From the NCBI GenBank assembly GCA_964482435.1, contig CAYZXL010000014.1, positions 40,345 through 104,344 of the forward strand: a DNA stretch of 64,000 nt, written 5' to 3'. Under the pieces are notes generated by a model. The model saw only the letters and a program-made list of their open reading frames with translations. It was not told the origin of the DNA and ran no database searches. This DNA is from CAYZXL01 sp964482435 (GTDB lineage Bacteria > Auribacterota > JABMQX01). The position numbers and the translations under genes are program-made. This document shows, one piece after another, positions 43,022 through 51,703 of this stretch (position 1 is the stretch's first letter; every line of letters begins with the position of its first letter).

Positions 43022-43364
43022 TCACTCCAGTAGGGGGCTGGCTTTCACTGGCGGGCTGAGGAGGACCGAACAATCTGTGCGGGATTGGACGGCTGCCTTC
43101 ACCCCCCAGTGGCCCCCCGCCGTCGAGGCGCGCAGCATAGTATTACGAGATGACTTTTCTCCCGATAATTGGCGACTCATATACCATACCCGCGCCGCAT
43201 TTTCAATCCGTTTCGCGCGTCCGGGTGTGGCTGAGTCATGTGACATGCGAAGGGTCGGGCGGCGAATACGTTCCATGTGGGAAATAAGATGTGGTAGAAT
43301 CCACCGTCAGCGCGAGGGTAGCGGCATCCAAAGAGAATGCCTGCCCGGCATCCTGAACCGCAAA
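43022..43364. other. Gap between potassium transporter and peptidase fusion, left part
   Basis: The 490-bp gap (42998-43487) between divergent genes has no supported CDS; minus-strand open frames here lack ribosome binding sites and show low-complexity translations. The right part holds one palindrome, listed separately. TAGAAT near 43298 with TTCCAT 18 nt upstream is a weak promoter candidate for the + gene. Confidence 0.35.
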
Positions 43365-43381
43365 TCCCGCCGTAGGCGGGA
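43365..43381. repeat. Perfect GC palindrome
   Basis: TCCCGCC-GTA-GGCGGGA, a 7-bp perfect inverted repeat, upstream of the peptidase-fusion gene. It resembles the palindromes at 3.1 kb and 57.9 kb in size and composition. No poly-T follows. Confidence 0.55.
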
Positions 43382-43487
43382 CCGAAAGCGTCGGTATAAG
43401 ACAGGGTGGTGGATGCGCGCCCACCTTTGAGACTCCGGCGTGAGAGTTGCAAAACAACATGTCATTGATAGAAAGGCGCAGTAAGCC

Positions 43488-45740
43488 ATGAGAACAGCAC
43501 CAGCTTCCATTAGTTGCCGTCGGCCCGCTTCTCCAAACATCTTTTTCGCCGTCGCCGGCATAGCGCTTCTGGTCTGGAGCGTTTTGCTCTCCTTCTCAAT
43601 CGCACCGGCGGCGGTGCAAGGTGGCGATTGGAGGGTCATTGCTCAGGAAGGCCAGGGCAAGCTAATATCCGTCAAGGGACAAAGGGTCCTTCTCCTCAAG
43701 GGCACCCCCTACCAGATGGGCTTCCAGCATGGGAAACTTCTGGCTAAGGAGGCGGCGGAAGATGCCCGGGCCTATCTCCAGGACTGGGCTATCGGCAAAG
43801 CTGGCGAGTCCGAATCTTCCCTCGGAAAAATATTCGACTCACACCGCCCATTCATCCCCGCTATCTATATGGACGAGATGAAGGGTCTTTCCGACGGCTC
43901 GGGCATCCCTCTGAACGAAATCCACATCCTTCACGCCATGCCCTCTCGCTTCCACTGCACTGGCGCAGCCGCATTCGGAAAAGCGACTGCCGACGGACGC
44001 CTCTACCACACCCGCAGCCTCGACTACGGCCTTGACATCGGCAATCGGAAGAGCGTTCAGGAAAACGCCGTCGTCATCGTTTACGTGCCCGATAAAGGAA
44101 ATCCGCATGTCGTGCTATCGTGGGCTGGACTTATCGGATGCGTTTCGGGCATGAATGCCAAAGGGATTTCCATCGGCGAAATCGGCAACGCCTGCCGCGA
44201 TGAAAGCTATTCCGGCATGCCCATGATTTTCATGCTCAGAGAAGCTCTGAGGACCTGCAACAGCCTCGATGATGTAATCAGCTTCATCGGCAAAGCCCCT
44301 CACACCTGCGGCTTTACCTTCGTCGTCGGCGATGGAAAGGTCCCCTCCGCCTGCGCCCTCGAGGTTTCTCATTCGCGAATGGCGGTCGCGCGCCCGGGCG
44401 ACGAGAAGAGTGAGCCTCCTCCCCACTTCCCCATTCCCAATGTCATTCGCCGGGGAAACTATTTCGTGGACAAGGAGATGGCTGCCATACAAAGGGACGT
44501 TTACGACCCACGCGTCTCCGCCCACGGCGACTGGCTCGCCTATTCCGCCATGAGCAAGCTCCTTTCCGAAAACCTCGGCCGCCTCACAGACCTCAAAATG
44601 ATTGACCTGTTGCGAACCTACCCTCCTGAGCACTCTTGCCTTCATCAAGCTGTGTTCTGTCCTTCGACGCTCGACTTCTGGGTCTCAAACGCCGTCAGTC
44701 CCCTCAAGTCAAAATTCCCCGGGGCGCAGAATCAGCCCTTCTACAAGTTCAACCTTCTGAAAATCATCGAAGAAATCCCCTTCGGCGTCGAGGTCGCTGA
44801 GCCGCCTGCTCGGCGCGCCGAACTGCCACCGCCCGAAACAGGCACACTTGCCGTCTCCGAGCGCAAGGAATTCCTCGACGACGCGACTCTTTCCTCCTTC
44901 CGCCTCAAGAGAGAGAACTTTCCCTGGACGCTAACGTTCGATTCGGCGACTGAGAAGTATTTTGCCGCAGACCTCTCTTTTCCCTCAGAAGTGGAGACCC
45001 CATGGCCCGAGGCAAACACTGTTCTCGCCGAATATTACGTGCCGAGAGCGAATGCAAAAAGCCCCGGCGTAATCGTCCTTGACATCCTCGAAGGAAACTT
45101 CGTCGTAGCAAGAACGGTTGCGAGGACGCTCGCCGAAAACGGCATCGCCGCCCTTCCAATGCACATGCCCTTTTTCGGCAGACGCCGGCCGGCAGAAGGC
45201 CCAACGCAAGGAATCCTCGTCGCAGACATCGCATTTACTCGCAACATCTTCCGCCAGGCCGTCCTTGACATCCGGTCCGCCGCCCTCTGGTTGAGATCGA
45301 GGAAAGAGATTGACTCGAGCAAGACGGGCATCGTCGGCGTCAGCCTCGGAGCCGTCATAGGTGCTTTGACCATCTGCCTGGATGACAGCTTCAACCGAAG
45401 CGCCCTCGTTCTCGGCGGCGGAGACGTCGCCCTCATTATCTGGACGTCTCCGGAATCCGCCAGCCTTATGAAACAATTGAGCGAGAAAGGTTATACGCTG
45501 GACAAACTGCGCGAGGAGCTGCGACCCGTTGACCCTCTCACCTACGCCGACCGCATTGACCCAGCCACGCTAATAATGTTCAACGCCAAAAACGACCGAA
45601 CCGTTGTCAACGAGTGCACAGTCAAGTTCTGGGAAAAGGCTCGCCAACCCAAGATCGTCTGGTTCAACTCTTCCCACTTCGGCACAGCCCTCTACGCCGG
45701 CAAAATCATCGAAGATATTGTGGCCTTCGTCCGAAATTGA
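43488..45740 (+). CDS. C45 (Ntn-type) peptidase fused to alpha/beta hydrolase, secreted
   Basis: 750 aa. A hydrophobic stretch (FFAVAGIALLVWSVLLSFSI) near residues 19-38 is a signal or anchor. Residues about 60-430 are a C45/AAT-like domain: QMGFQHGKLLAKEAAEDARA, the candidate nucleophile Cys in SRFHCTGAAAFGKATADGRL near residue 155, LYHTRSLDYG and WAGLIGCVSGMNAKGISIGE. The C45 family includes acyl-CoA:6-aminopenicillanic acid acyltransferase and self-processing amidases. Residues about 510-750 form an alpha/beta hydrolase with the nucleophile elbow GVSLGAVIGAL near 620 and a late His (NSSHFGTAL). Two hydrolytic domains in one secreted chain suggest sequential cleavage of an acylated or amide substrate. 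Confidence 0.85.
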   Translation: MRTAPASISCRRPASPNIFFAVAGIALLVWSVLLSFSIAPAAVQGGDWRVIAQEGQGKLISVKGQRVLLLKGTPYQMGFQHGKLLAKEAAEDARAYLQDWAIGKAGESESSLGKIFDSHRPFIPAIYMDEMKGLSDGSGIPLNEIHILHAMPSRFHCTGAAAFGKATADGRLYHTRSLDYGLDIGNRKSVQENAVVIVYVPDKGNPHVVLSWAGLIGCVSGMNAKGISIGEIGNACRDESYSGMPMIFMLREALRTCNSLDDVISFIGKAPHTCGFTFVVGDGKVPSACALEVSHSRMAVARPGDEKSEPPPHFPIPNVIRRGNYFVDKEMAAIQRDVYDPRVSAHGDWLAYSAMSKLLSENLGRLTDLKMIDLLRTYPPEHSCLHQAVFCPSTLDFWVSNAVSPLKSKFPGAQNQPFYKFNLLKIIEEIPFGVEVAEPPARRAELPPPETGTLAVSERKEFLDDATLSSFRLKRENFPWTLTFDSATEKYFAADLSFPSEVETPWPEANTVLAEYYVPRANAKSPGVIVLDILEGNFVVARTVARTLAENGIAALPMHMPFFGRRRPAEGPTQGILVADIAFTRNIFRQAVLDIRSAALWLRSRKEIDSSKTGIVGVSLGAVIGALTICLDDSFNRSALVLGGGDVALIIWTSPESASLMKQLSEKGYTLDKLREELRPVDPLTYADRIDPATLIMFNAKNDRTVVNECTVKFWEKARQPKIVWFNSSHFGTALYAGKIIEDIVAFVRN

Positions 45741-45983
45741 GCATTGTGGCACCCCCGGCGCAGGCCCCTGACGCAAGAATATCGGCAGCAACGTTACGGT
45801 GAACGCGGGTGGGGAACCCCACAGCGTGCGACGTTCAGTAAAGGTCTTCGCCAGGACACAGATTTCAGTCGCCCGCAATCCCCGCACATGGAACCTTTCT
45901 TTTGTTCACCCCGGCTTTGACCCCGAAGAGCCGTCGGCTGATTGCGAAGGATTGCGGATAACCACTTGCTCTGTGCCGCCCCC

Positions 45984-47435
45984 TCACGCCACCAAGCACT
46001 GAGCTCCTGCCGCCGCCCTGAATTCGAAGATGACCTCCGCACCTGCCTTGTACGAAGCATGCTTGTCAGGGTGCGCATGCCTCAGGAAGTTCTCATAGTA
46101 CTGCTCGATGACCCGCGACCTGACCGTTTCCAGCTCCTGCTGATTGACGAGATTGACCGTGCATCCTCCAAATCCCGCCCCCGTCAAGCGCGCACCAGCA
46201 GCCCCCCCTTCACGGGCAATCTTTGCGAGAAGGTCAAGCTCCGGGCAGCTCACCTCGAAATTGTTCCGGCAGCTCGCGTGTGATGCGTTCATCACCGCCC
46301 CGAAAGCATTCCCGTCGCCTTTTCTCATCATAATCGCCCCGTCCTCAACCCGCGCGGCTTCGCTCGCTACGTGCACCGCCCTCGGTTTCAGGTTGAGAAT
46401 CTTCTCGAAAACATCCGTCTCGTCGGTGCCAGAGTCGTTCAAGAATCGGCTCACGACTTCCTCGGTCCTGAGACTCAGCGAATGGGCAACATCCTCCAGG
46501 CTATACGCTTCATCGTTCAAATGCGACCTTATTAGCCTCAGCAATTGAGCACCCCCCATCTCCTTGTACAAATCGCCCAGCCGCTGCGCACCCTCCACCC
46601 CCGCCGCCCGCGACAGAATCGCCGTCGCCAGCTTGCATTCCAGCGTCCGCTGGTTATACGCCTCCCTTGCCCCGGCGCTCTTCTCCGCCGCCACCATCGA
46701 GTTGCACACCAGGACCAGGTATCCCCTTGCCAGCTCTACAGGCTGAGCACGCAAAGGAAAGAAGTCTATTTTCAGCGCCTTTCCCGACTCCGAAAGGAGC
46801 GATGCCGCCTGGTCCATCCCACCGCCCTGCGTGCCGACATAGCGCTCCGCCGCCGCCATGGCATCCGCCAGTTGTGTCTTTTCAACCTTCCTGTGAGTGT
46901 GGCTCAGGACTGCAAGGGACGTCGCCACCACTAACGCCGACGACGAACTCAGCCCGGCTGCGGTCGGAATGTTCCCATCGAAGAGCATGTCCATTCCCGG
47001 TAAGCCGCTTGACGTACCGAAGTAGTCGGCCAACCCCTGGAACCCCGCCTTTACATAATTACCCCAGTGGCCTGTTTCCGAAAAAGAAACTCGCCGCCGT
47101 ACCTCGAACTCAAACGGCTCGTACTTCCCGTCGGTGTTCCTTACCCTCACCCTCCTGTCTCGTTGCCTGCTGCTACAGCAAAAAATCTCTCGGGGAATCG
47201 CCATCGGCAGAACCGGCAGCCCTGAGTAATCGGTGTGCTCACCTAAAAGATTCACTCGCCCAGGCGCCCTCACGACGGTAACGTTTTTCGCCTCCGGAAA
47301 CTCCGCCCTGAAGCGCCTGATGAGTCCCGTCATTCTCGCCTTGACCGCCGGCAGTTCGCGCAGTTCGTAAACCGCCGTCAGAAAACTGTCCTCAAACCCT
47401 TCCTCCAGTACCTTCAACAACAATCCCGTGTCCAT
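45984..47435 (-). CDS. galK: Galactokinase-family GHMP kinase
   Basis: 483 aa, longer than bacterial GalK (about 385) and closer to the GalNAc/eukaryotic type. Motifs: APGRVNLLGEHTDYSGLPVL (galactokinase signature), the GHMP ATP loop IPTAAGLSSSSALV, and the third motif GARLTGAGFGGCTVNL. The first 45 residues and a middle insert of about 60 residues (YSLEDVAHSLSLRTEEVVSR) are extra. It phosphorylates galactose or N-acetylgalactosamine at C1; which is not decided here. The stop of the rhomboid gene lies 10 bp before its start, so the two probably form an operon. Confidence 0.9.
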   Translation of the reverse strand: MDTGLLLKVLEEGFEDSFLTAVYELRELPAVKARMTGLIRRFRAEFPEAKNVTVVRAPGRVNLLGEHTDYSGLPVLPMAIPREIFCCSSRQRDRRVRVRNTDGKYEPFEFEVRRRVSFSETGHWGNYVKAGFQGLADYFGTSSGLPGMDMLFDGNIPTAAGLSSSSALVVATSLAVLSHTHRKVEKTQLADAMAAAERYVGTQGGGMDQAASLLSESGKALKIDFFPLRAQPVELARGYLVLVCNSMVAAEKSAGAREAYNQRTLECKLATAILSRAAGVEGAQRLGDLYKEMGGAQLLRLIRSHLNDEAYSLEDVAHSLSLRTEEVVSRFLNDSGTDETDVFEKILNLKPRAVHVASEAARVEDGAIMMRKGDGNAFGAVMNASHASCRNNFEVSCPELDLLAKIAREGGAAGARLTGAGFGGCTVNLVNQQELETVRSRVIEQYYENFLRHAHPDKHASYKAGAEVIFEFRAAAGAQCLVA

Positions 47436-47445
47436 AGCCCTCCGC

Positions 47446-48300
47446 TCACTTCATCTGCGAACGAGCCTTCTTCAGGATTCTTTTCTCCCTTCTCGTCAAA
47501 CTCCCTATCCCGTATTGGGAAATCTTCGCCAGGATTGGGTCAACCTCCCGGCTGATGAACTCCTCCACGTCAATCGGCCTGTATTTGTACTTCGCCGCCT
47601 TTCTGCTATGCCACAACCTTTTGAATGCAGACGAGAATCTTTCCGCGAAAGCGTACGGAAGCGCCAACTGAAACTTCGCCTTCATGTAAACGTAGCCGAA
47701 TACAAGCCCCCCTAAATGCGCAAAATGTGCCACGTTGTCCCTGGCAGCCGAAATCACCGACAGAATCTCGAGAAACGCGAAACCCAGTACCGCGTGCTTT
47801 GCCTTGATCGTCAACGGAAACGGCAGCATAAGCATCACGTGCCTGTCGGGAAAAAGCATTGCAAAACTTATCAGTATTCCGAACAGAGCGCCCGATGCCC
47901 CAAGCATCGGGGCAAATGCTCTGGTGCGCCAACTCGTCGCCGCATAGCACAGCCCCGCCCCGACACCCGACAGGAAATAAAGCCCGACGAATCGCCTCGC
48001 GCCAAGACGGGACTCTATGTCCGACCCGAACATCCATAGCCCCACCATGTTCAACAAAAGGTGCCAGGTGCTCCCGTGCAAGAACATGTACGTCAACAAC
48101 TGCCACGCAAACGCTTTCCGCAACAAGAGCCTCGGCACAAGGCAGAAGTACAGCGAGACACCGGTCCGGTCCAGTGTCACCGTTTGGAGAACGAACACCA
48201 CTACGTTGCTGACGATCAGCCCCTTGACGACGGGAGTCAGCTTCGGACCAAATCGGACACCCGGCCGCGGAACCTCGTAATCGTACTCCTGCCAGCTCAT
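47446..48300 (-). CDS. Rhomboid-family intramembrane serine protease
   Basis: 284 aa with about six membrane segments. The catalytic serine is in GASGALFGIL near residue 135 and the catalytic His in NVAHFAHLGGLVFGY; the HGSTWHLLLNMVGLW loop and the GAGLCYAATSW segment match bacterial rhomboids. It cleaves membrane proteins within the bilayer. A basic C-terminal tail (KYKYRPIDVEEFISREVDPI) of about 60 residues resembles the tails of Planctomycete rhomboids. Followed by galactokinase 10 bp later. Confidence 0.9.
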   Translation of the reverse strand: MSWQEYDYEVPRPGVRFGPKLTPVVKGLIVSNVVVFVLQTVTLDRTGVSLYFCLVPRLLLRKAFAWQLLTYMFLHGSTWHLLLNMVGLWMFGSDIESRLGARRFVGLYFLSGVGAGLCYAATSWRTRAFAPMLGASGALFGILISFAMLFPDRHVMLMLPFPLTIKAKHAVLGFAFLEILSVISAARDNVAHFAHLGGLVFGYVYMKAKFQLALPYAFAERFSSAFKRLWHSRKAAKYKYRPIDVEEFISREVDPILAKISQYGIGSLTRREKRILKKARSQMK

Positions 48301-48570
48301 TCTGCCACGACTCCTCTCTCGGAATTTTAGAGGAGGGGTGTTGTCTTTTCAAGCCTTTTTTCATAACATCCCTCGTGCGGTTGTCCTGATGGCGCATTGC
48401 CAGACCGCGCCGGTGCTCCATGTCGGTCGGGAGGCAGGCATCCACGTGGGATGTGTGGCCCCCGACTTCTCCGGATTGTACAGCCAACGGACGACCACGT
48501 TGGAGAAACCCCGAAGAGGAAAACCACTCGGGGCGAAGCGTTCGGCGCCATACCGGTTGTTTGCTTGACA

Positions 48571-49764
48571 ATGAGAATCCTCTTTATCGCTCCACAACCC
48601 TTCTTCGAAAACCGCGGCACTCCCATCGCCGTCAGAAACATGCTCCAGACCCTCGGCCGCCTCGGCCACAAAACTGACCTGGTGGCTTACCATGCAGGCC
48701 AGGACATCCGCATCCCCGGGACCACGGTCTATCGCTGCGCCAGGCTGCCGTTCCGCAGCATCCCCATTGGCTTTTCACCTCTGAAGCTCCCGCTCGACGC
48801 ACTTACCTATGCGGTCGTCGTCCGGAGGCTCATGACACGACGATACGACGTCATTCACTCCGTTGAGGAAGGCATCTTCCTCGCCGTTTTCGCACCCTTC
48901 CGGAGAAACGCCCTCCTGTGCTATGACATGGACTCGTCATTGACCGAGCAGCTCCTCGCCCGAGGAAAGCTCTGGCGCATCCTCGCCCCTTTTCTGCGCT
49001 CGCTCGAAAAATGGGCTCTCCGCAAATCCGCTTGCGTCGTCAGTGTCTGTCCCGCGCTCAGCGACTACGTCCGAAGCCTTGCGAGAAAAAAGCCGATCTT
49101 CCAGATCGAAGACACGCCGATCATTCGCCTTGAGTCTCTTTCCGCCCGACAGGAAACGGAGCTCAGAGAAAAGCTATCCCTTCGCGGACGGAAGAGCGTC
49201 GTGTACATCGGGAATTTTGAGGCTTATCAGGGGATTGATTTACTCCTCAGCGCGTTCGCACTTGTCGTGAAAGAGGTTCAAGATTGCACCTTGGTCCTCG
49301 TCGGTGGAACGGAACAAGCCATCGCTTCAAAAAGGCGCATCGCCCGCAACCTCGGACTCGAGCGAAACACCCTCTTCCTCGGTTTCATCTCGCCGGAAAA
49401 AGCCGGTGCCTACCTCTCCCTCGCGGACGTGCTTGTCTCCCCGCGCATTCGCGGAACGAATTTCCCGATGAAAGTTTACAGCTACCTCGCCTCCGGCAAG
49501 CCTCTGGTGGCGACAGACCTGCCCGTGCACAATCAGATTCTCACCCGCGAGACGGCGTTCCTCATCCCCCCCACGCCACAAGCCCTGGCGCGTGGAATCA
49601 CTCACATCCTTCTCAATCCCGACGTCGCTCGGTCCCTCGGCCAGGCAGGCAAGCGCTTCGTCGAGGCGGAGTTCAGAACCGAAACATACGAGAGAAAAGT
49701 CGCCGACCTTTACCGCTGGATCGCCCGCGAAATCAAAGCGCGAAAGAACCCCCCTTCCCGGTGA
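48571..49764 (+). CDS. Glycosyltransferase family 4
   Basis: 397 aa from the ATG at 48571 (MRILFIAPQPFFENRGTPIA). The frame is open upstream to 48397 without a start context. GT-B features: donor loop FLGFISPEKAGAYLSLADVL, IRGTNFPMKVYSYLASGKPL and the closing ALARGITHILLNPDVARSLG. It probably transfers a sugar to a lipid-linked or capsular glycan precursor; the acceptor cannot be read. The stop is 36 bp from the convergent PPi-PFK gene. Confidence 0.9.
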   Translation: MRILFIAPQPFFENRGTPIAVRNMLQTLGRLGHKTDLVAYHAGQDIRIPGTTVYRCARLPFRSIPIGFSPLKLPLDALTYAVVVRRLMTRRYDVIHSVEEGIFLAVFAPFRRNALLCYDMDSSLTEQLLARGKLWRILAPFLRSLEKWALRKSACVVSVCPALSDYVRSLARKKPIFQIEDTPIIRLESLSARQETELREKLSLRGRKSVVYIGNFEAYQGIDLLLSAFALVVKEVQDCTLVLVGGTEQAIASKRRIARNLGLERNTLFLGFISPEKAGAYLSLADVLVSPRIRGTNFPMKVYSYLASGKPLVATDLPVHNQILTRETAFLIPPTPQALARGITHILLNPDVARSLGQAGKRFVEAEFRTETYERKVADLYRWIAREIKARKNPPSR

Positions 49765-49799
49765 GGAAAAGGCCCACAACCCTCGCCGTGAAAAGCGGC

Positions 49800-51026
49800 T
49801 CAAGCCCTATTGCTTCTCATGCCGCATCCCCCGACTGGAAAATTCTCCAGCTTGACGTACTCGGGCAGTGGCCCACCCAGCAACGGCAGCGCGTAATCCA
49901 CAAAAGCCTTCGTCACGCCGTTTCCGTCTTCATTGATGAAATCGTCGGGCATGAGCTTTTCGGCATTGGCAACCCGCTCAAGTTCCACAAAACCAGTCGT
50001 GCAGCGGTATTCTCTTCCAGGCTCCCTGACAAGCGTAACCATCATATCGCTCGTCCCGCCAACCGCTGCCTCGACCGCCGTCTTCCCGACGAGGTATGCC
50101 TCCTCGGCATCCACGGGCGAGATGCAAAGCCCCGACGATCTCTGCATAGTCCCCGGCTTGTCGAGTCTCGTCTTGAGCTTGAGGTTTTCGACGATCAGGT
50201 CAACGAGATACTGCCCCAGCCCTCCCAGTTCCGGGTGCCCGAAAGCGTTAACGTTCGTTTGCGCCTGATATGCAGCGACATACTTTCCCTCTGGATTTTT
50301 CAATCCTTCGCAGGCGGCAATCACCACCCATCCCTTTTCCTTGAACACCGCCTGCACGTCGTTCAGAAGTCTCTGAGGCACGAGCGGCCTCTCCGGAACG
50401 TAAATCAGATCGGGCGCAAATTCGCCAGCCAGAGCCGTCGCGGCCGTAACCCATCCGCTGTTCCGCCCCATCGTCTCAATCACTTTGACTACTTCCGTGT
50501 AGCGAAGCGAAAGGGTGTCCATGACCATTTCGCTCGCCGTGATGGCCTCAAACCTCGCAGCGCTCCCGTATCCCGGGCTGTGATCGGTGAAAGCGAGGTC
50601 GTTGTCTATCGTCTTGGGCACGCCCATAACTCGCATCTCGTGTCCCCGCTTGCGGGCGACGCGCCCTATCTCGTGCGTCGTGTGCATTGAGTCGTTTCCA
50701 CCAATGTAAAAGAAATATCGCACATTGTATCGCGCGAAAAGGTCCAGAATCCGCTCGTAGTCTTCTTCCTTGGCTTTGTAACGACACGACCCGAGCGCCA
50801 TGGTTGGCGTTCGGCGCAGCCCCTCAATTGTGCTCGGCTTCTCACGACGCAAATCCACAATGTGTCCCATCAGCAGCCCCTGAATCCCGTTGCGTGCACC
50901 ATAAATCCCCTTGATTTCGTCGTGAAGCATCCCTTCCTGAATCACGCCGCATAGACTGCTGTTCACCACCGCCGACGGACCACCCGACTGCCCAACCAGG
51001 AAATTTCCTTTCAAGTTTTTCGGCAT
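49800..51026 (-). CDS. pfp: Pyrophosphate-dependent 6-phosphofructokinase
   Basis: 408 aa. Phosphorylates fructose-6-phosphate using PPi. The nucleotide-loop signature is GQSGGPSAVVN, the GGNDSM segment carries Asp where ATP enzymes have Gly, and the active-site motif is PKTIDND with the Lys that marks PPi use. Substrate-binding motifs TMGRNSGWV and ACEGLKNPEGKYV follow. PPi-PFK runs glycolysis reversibly and is common in Planctomycetes, Lentisphaerae and spirochaetes. Gene symbol by family (pfp). Confidence 0.93.
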   Translation of the reverse strand: MPKNLKGNFLVGQSGGPSAVVNSSLCGVIQEGMLHDEIKGIYGARNGIQGLLMGHIVDLRREKPSTIEGLRRTPTMALGSCRYKAKEEDYERILDLFARYNVRYFFYIGGNDSMHTTHEIGRVARKRGHEMRVMGVPKTIDNDLAFTDHSPGYGSAARFEAITASEMVMDTLSLRYTEVVKVIETMGRNSGWVTAATALAGEFAPDLIYVPERPLVPQRLLNDVQAVFKEKGWVVIAACEGLKNPEGKYVAAYQAQTNVNAFGHPELGGLGQYLVDLIVENLKLKTRLDKPGTMQRSSGLCISPVDAEEAYLVGKTAVEAAVGGTSDMMVTLVREPGREYRCTTGFVELERVANAEKLMPDDFINEDGNGVTKAFVDYALPLLGGPLPEYVKLENFPVGGCGMRSNRA

Positions 51027-51260
51027 CTCTTCCTCTCCACAAATATCCTCTCCAGATTCCTTTCCGACGTACCCCCCGACGCGGCAAAGGGCGCATGGCC
51101 GATCTCACGTATGCCAAAACGAGCACCCGGCCTCAGGATTATGCTGTCGGCCAATGCGCCTGTCAAAGCACATTTCGCCAGCGGTGTGGCTCCGAATTAG
51201 CGGTAATCCGGAGATTGCACCTACGTGCTCAGGCGCCTTCCTGGACGCGGGCCAACGTGG
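51027..51260. other. Intergenic gap after PPi-PFK
   Basis: The 677-bp gap between divergent genes (51027-51703) contains the palindrome at 51261 and the alcohol-dehydrogenase relic at 51440. In the stretch given here I see no gene; the open frame at 51095-51280 lacks a ribosome binding site. Confidence 0.4.
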
Positions 51261-51279
51261 CACGGGCGTCCCGCCCGTG
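51261..51279. repeat. Palindrome CACGGGC-GTCCC-GCCCGTG
   Basis: Perfect 7-bp inverted repeat, followed by AACAAC. It is closely related to the palindrome at 56134-56150 (ACGGGC-ATTCC-GCCCGT, followed by GAAC), so these two are copies of one element. Confidence 0.65.
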
Positions 51280-51439
51280 AACAACGTCGCACCGCACCGT
51301 CCCGAATCTCCATGCCGGGTGGAGTAGGGGATAAATTCGCGCCGCCGAAATCCTTGACGCAGGGGACGTTAATCGCTTAAAGACAATGCGCGCCATGACC
51401 GCGAAACATAAATCCCCGGACAGCCGGAGGCATGCTGTC

Positions 51440-51560
51440 GCCTCTTGTGCCGACTGCTACTATTGCGGAAACGGCATGTATAATCTCTGCGACGACCTTC
51501 GGTTCATCGGCATAACTTCCGGGTGCCCCGGCGCCTTTGCTGAAAAACTTTCTTTGACGA
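51440..51560 (+). pseudogene. Remnant of zinc-dependent alcohol dehydrogenase
   Basis: Some 40 codons read CADCYYCGNGMYNLC (the structural-zinc lobe of GroES-like alcohol dehydrogenases) followed by RFIGITSGCPGAFAEKLSL, which matches the adjacent segment of sorbitol- and threonine-dehydrogenase-like enzymes. Before and after this the translation loses similarity and no full-length frame exists. A relic of a sugar-alcohol dehydrogenase gene, next to a sugar isomerase. Confidence 0.55.
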
Positions 51561-51703
51561 GAGAGGTGCTCACAAACAGCGTCGTTACTCATGGACGACG
51601 GGCGAAACAGATGAACAAGGACTCGTCAAGGCAATTGACCGGCTGGGCGCTGATTGAATTCACGCGCGGCGCCCTAAACCCTGAATCATAGGAGGTATTT
51701 GAA

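Noticed and set aside
43307..43639. 110-aa minus-strand frame before the peptidase fusion
   Set aside because: Overlaps the start of the + gene and shows no motif; the palindrome at 43365 lies inside it.
48555..48575. TTGACA immediately before the GT4 start
   Set aside because: It overlaps the ATG (TTGACAATG), so it cannot serve as a -35 box for this gene.
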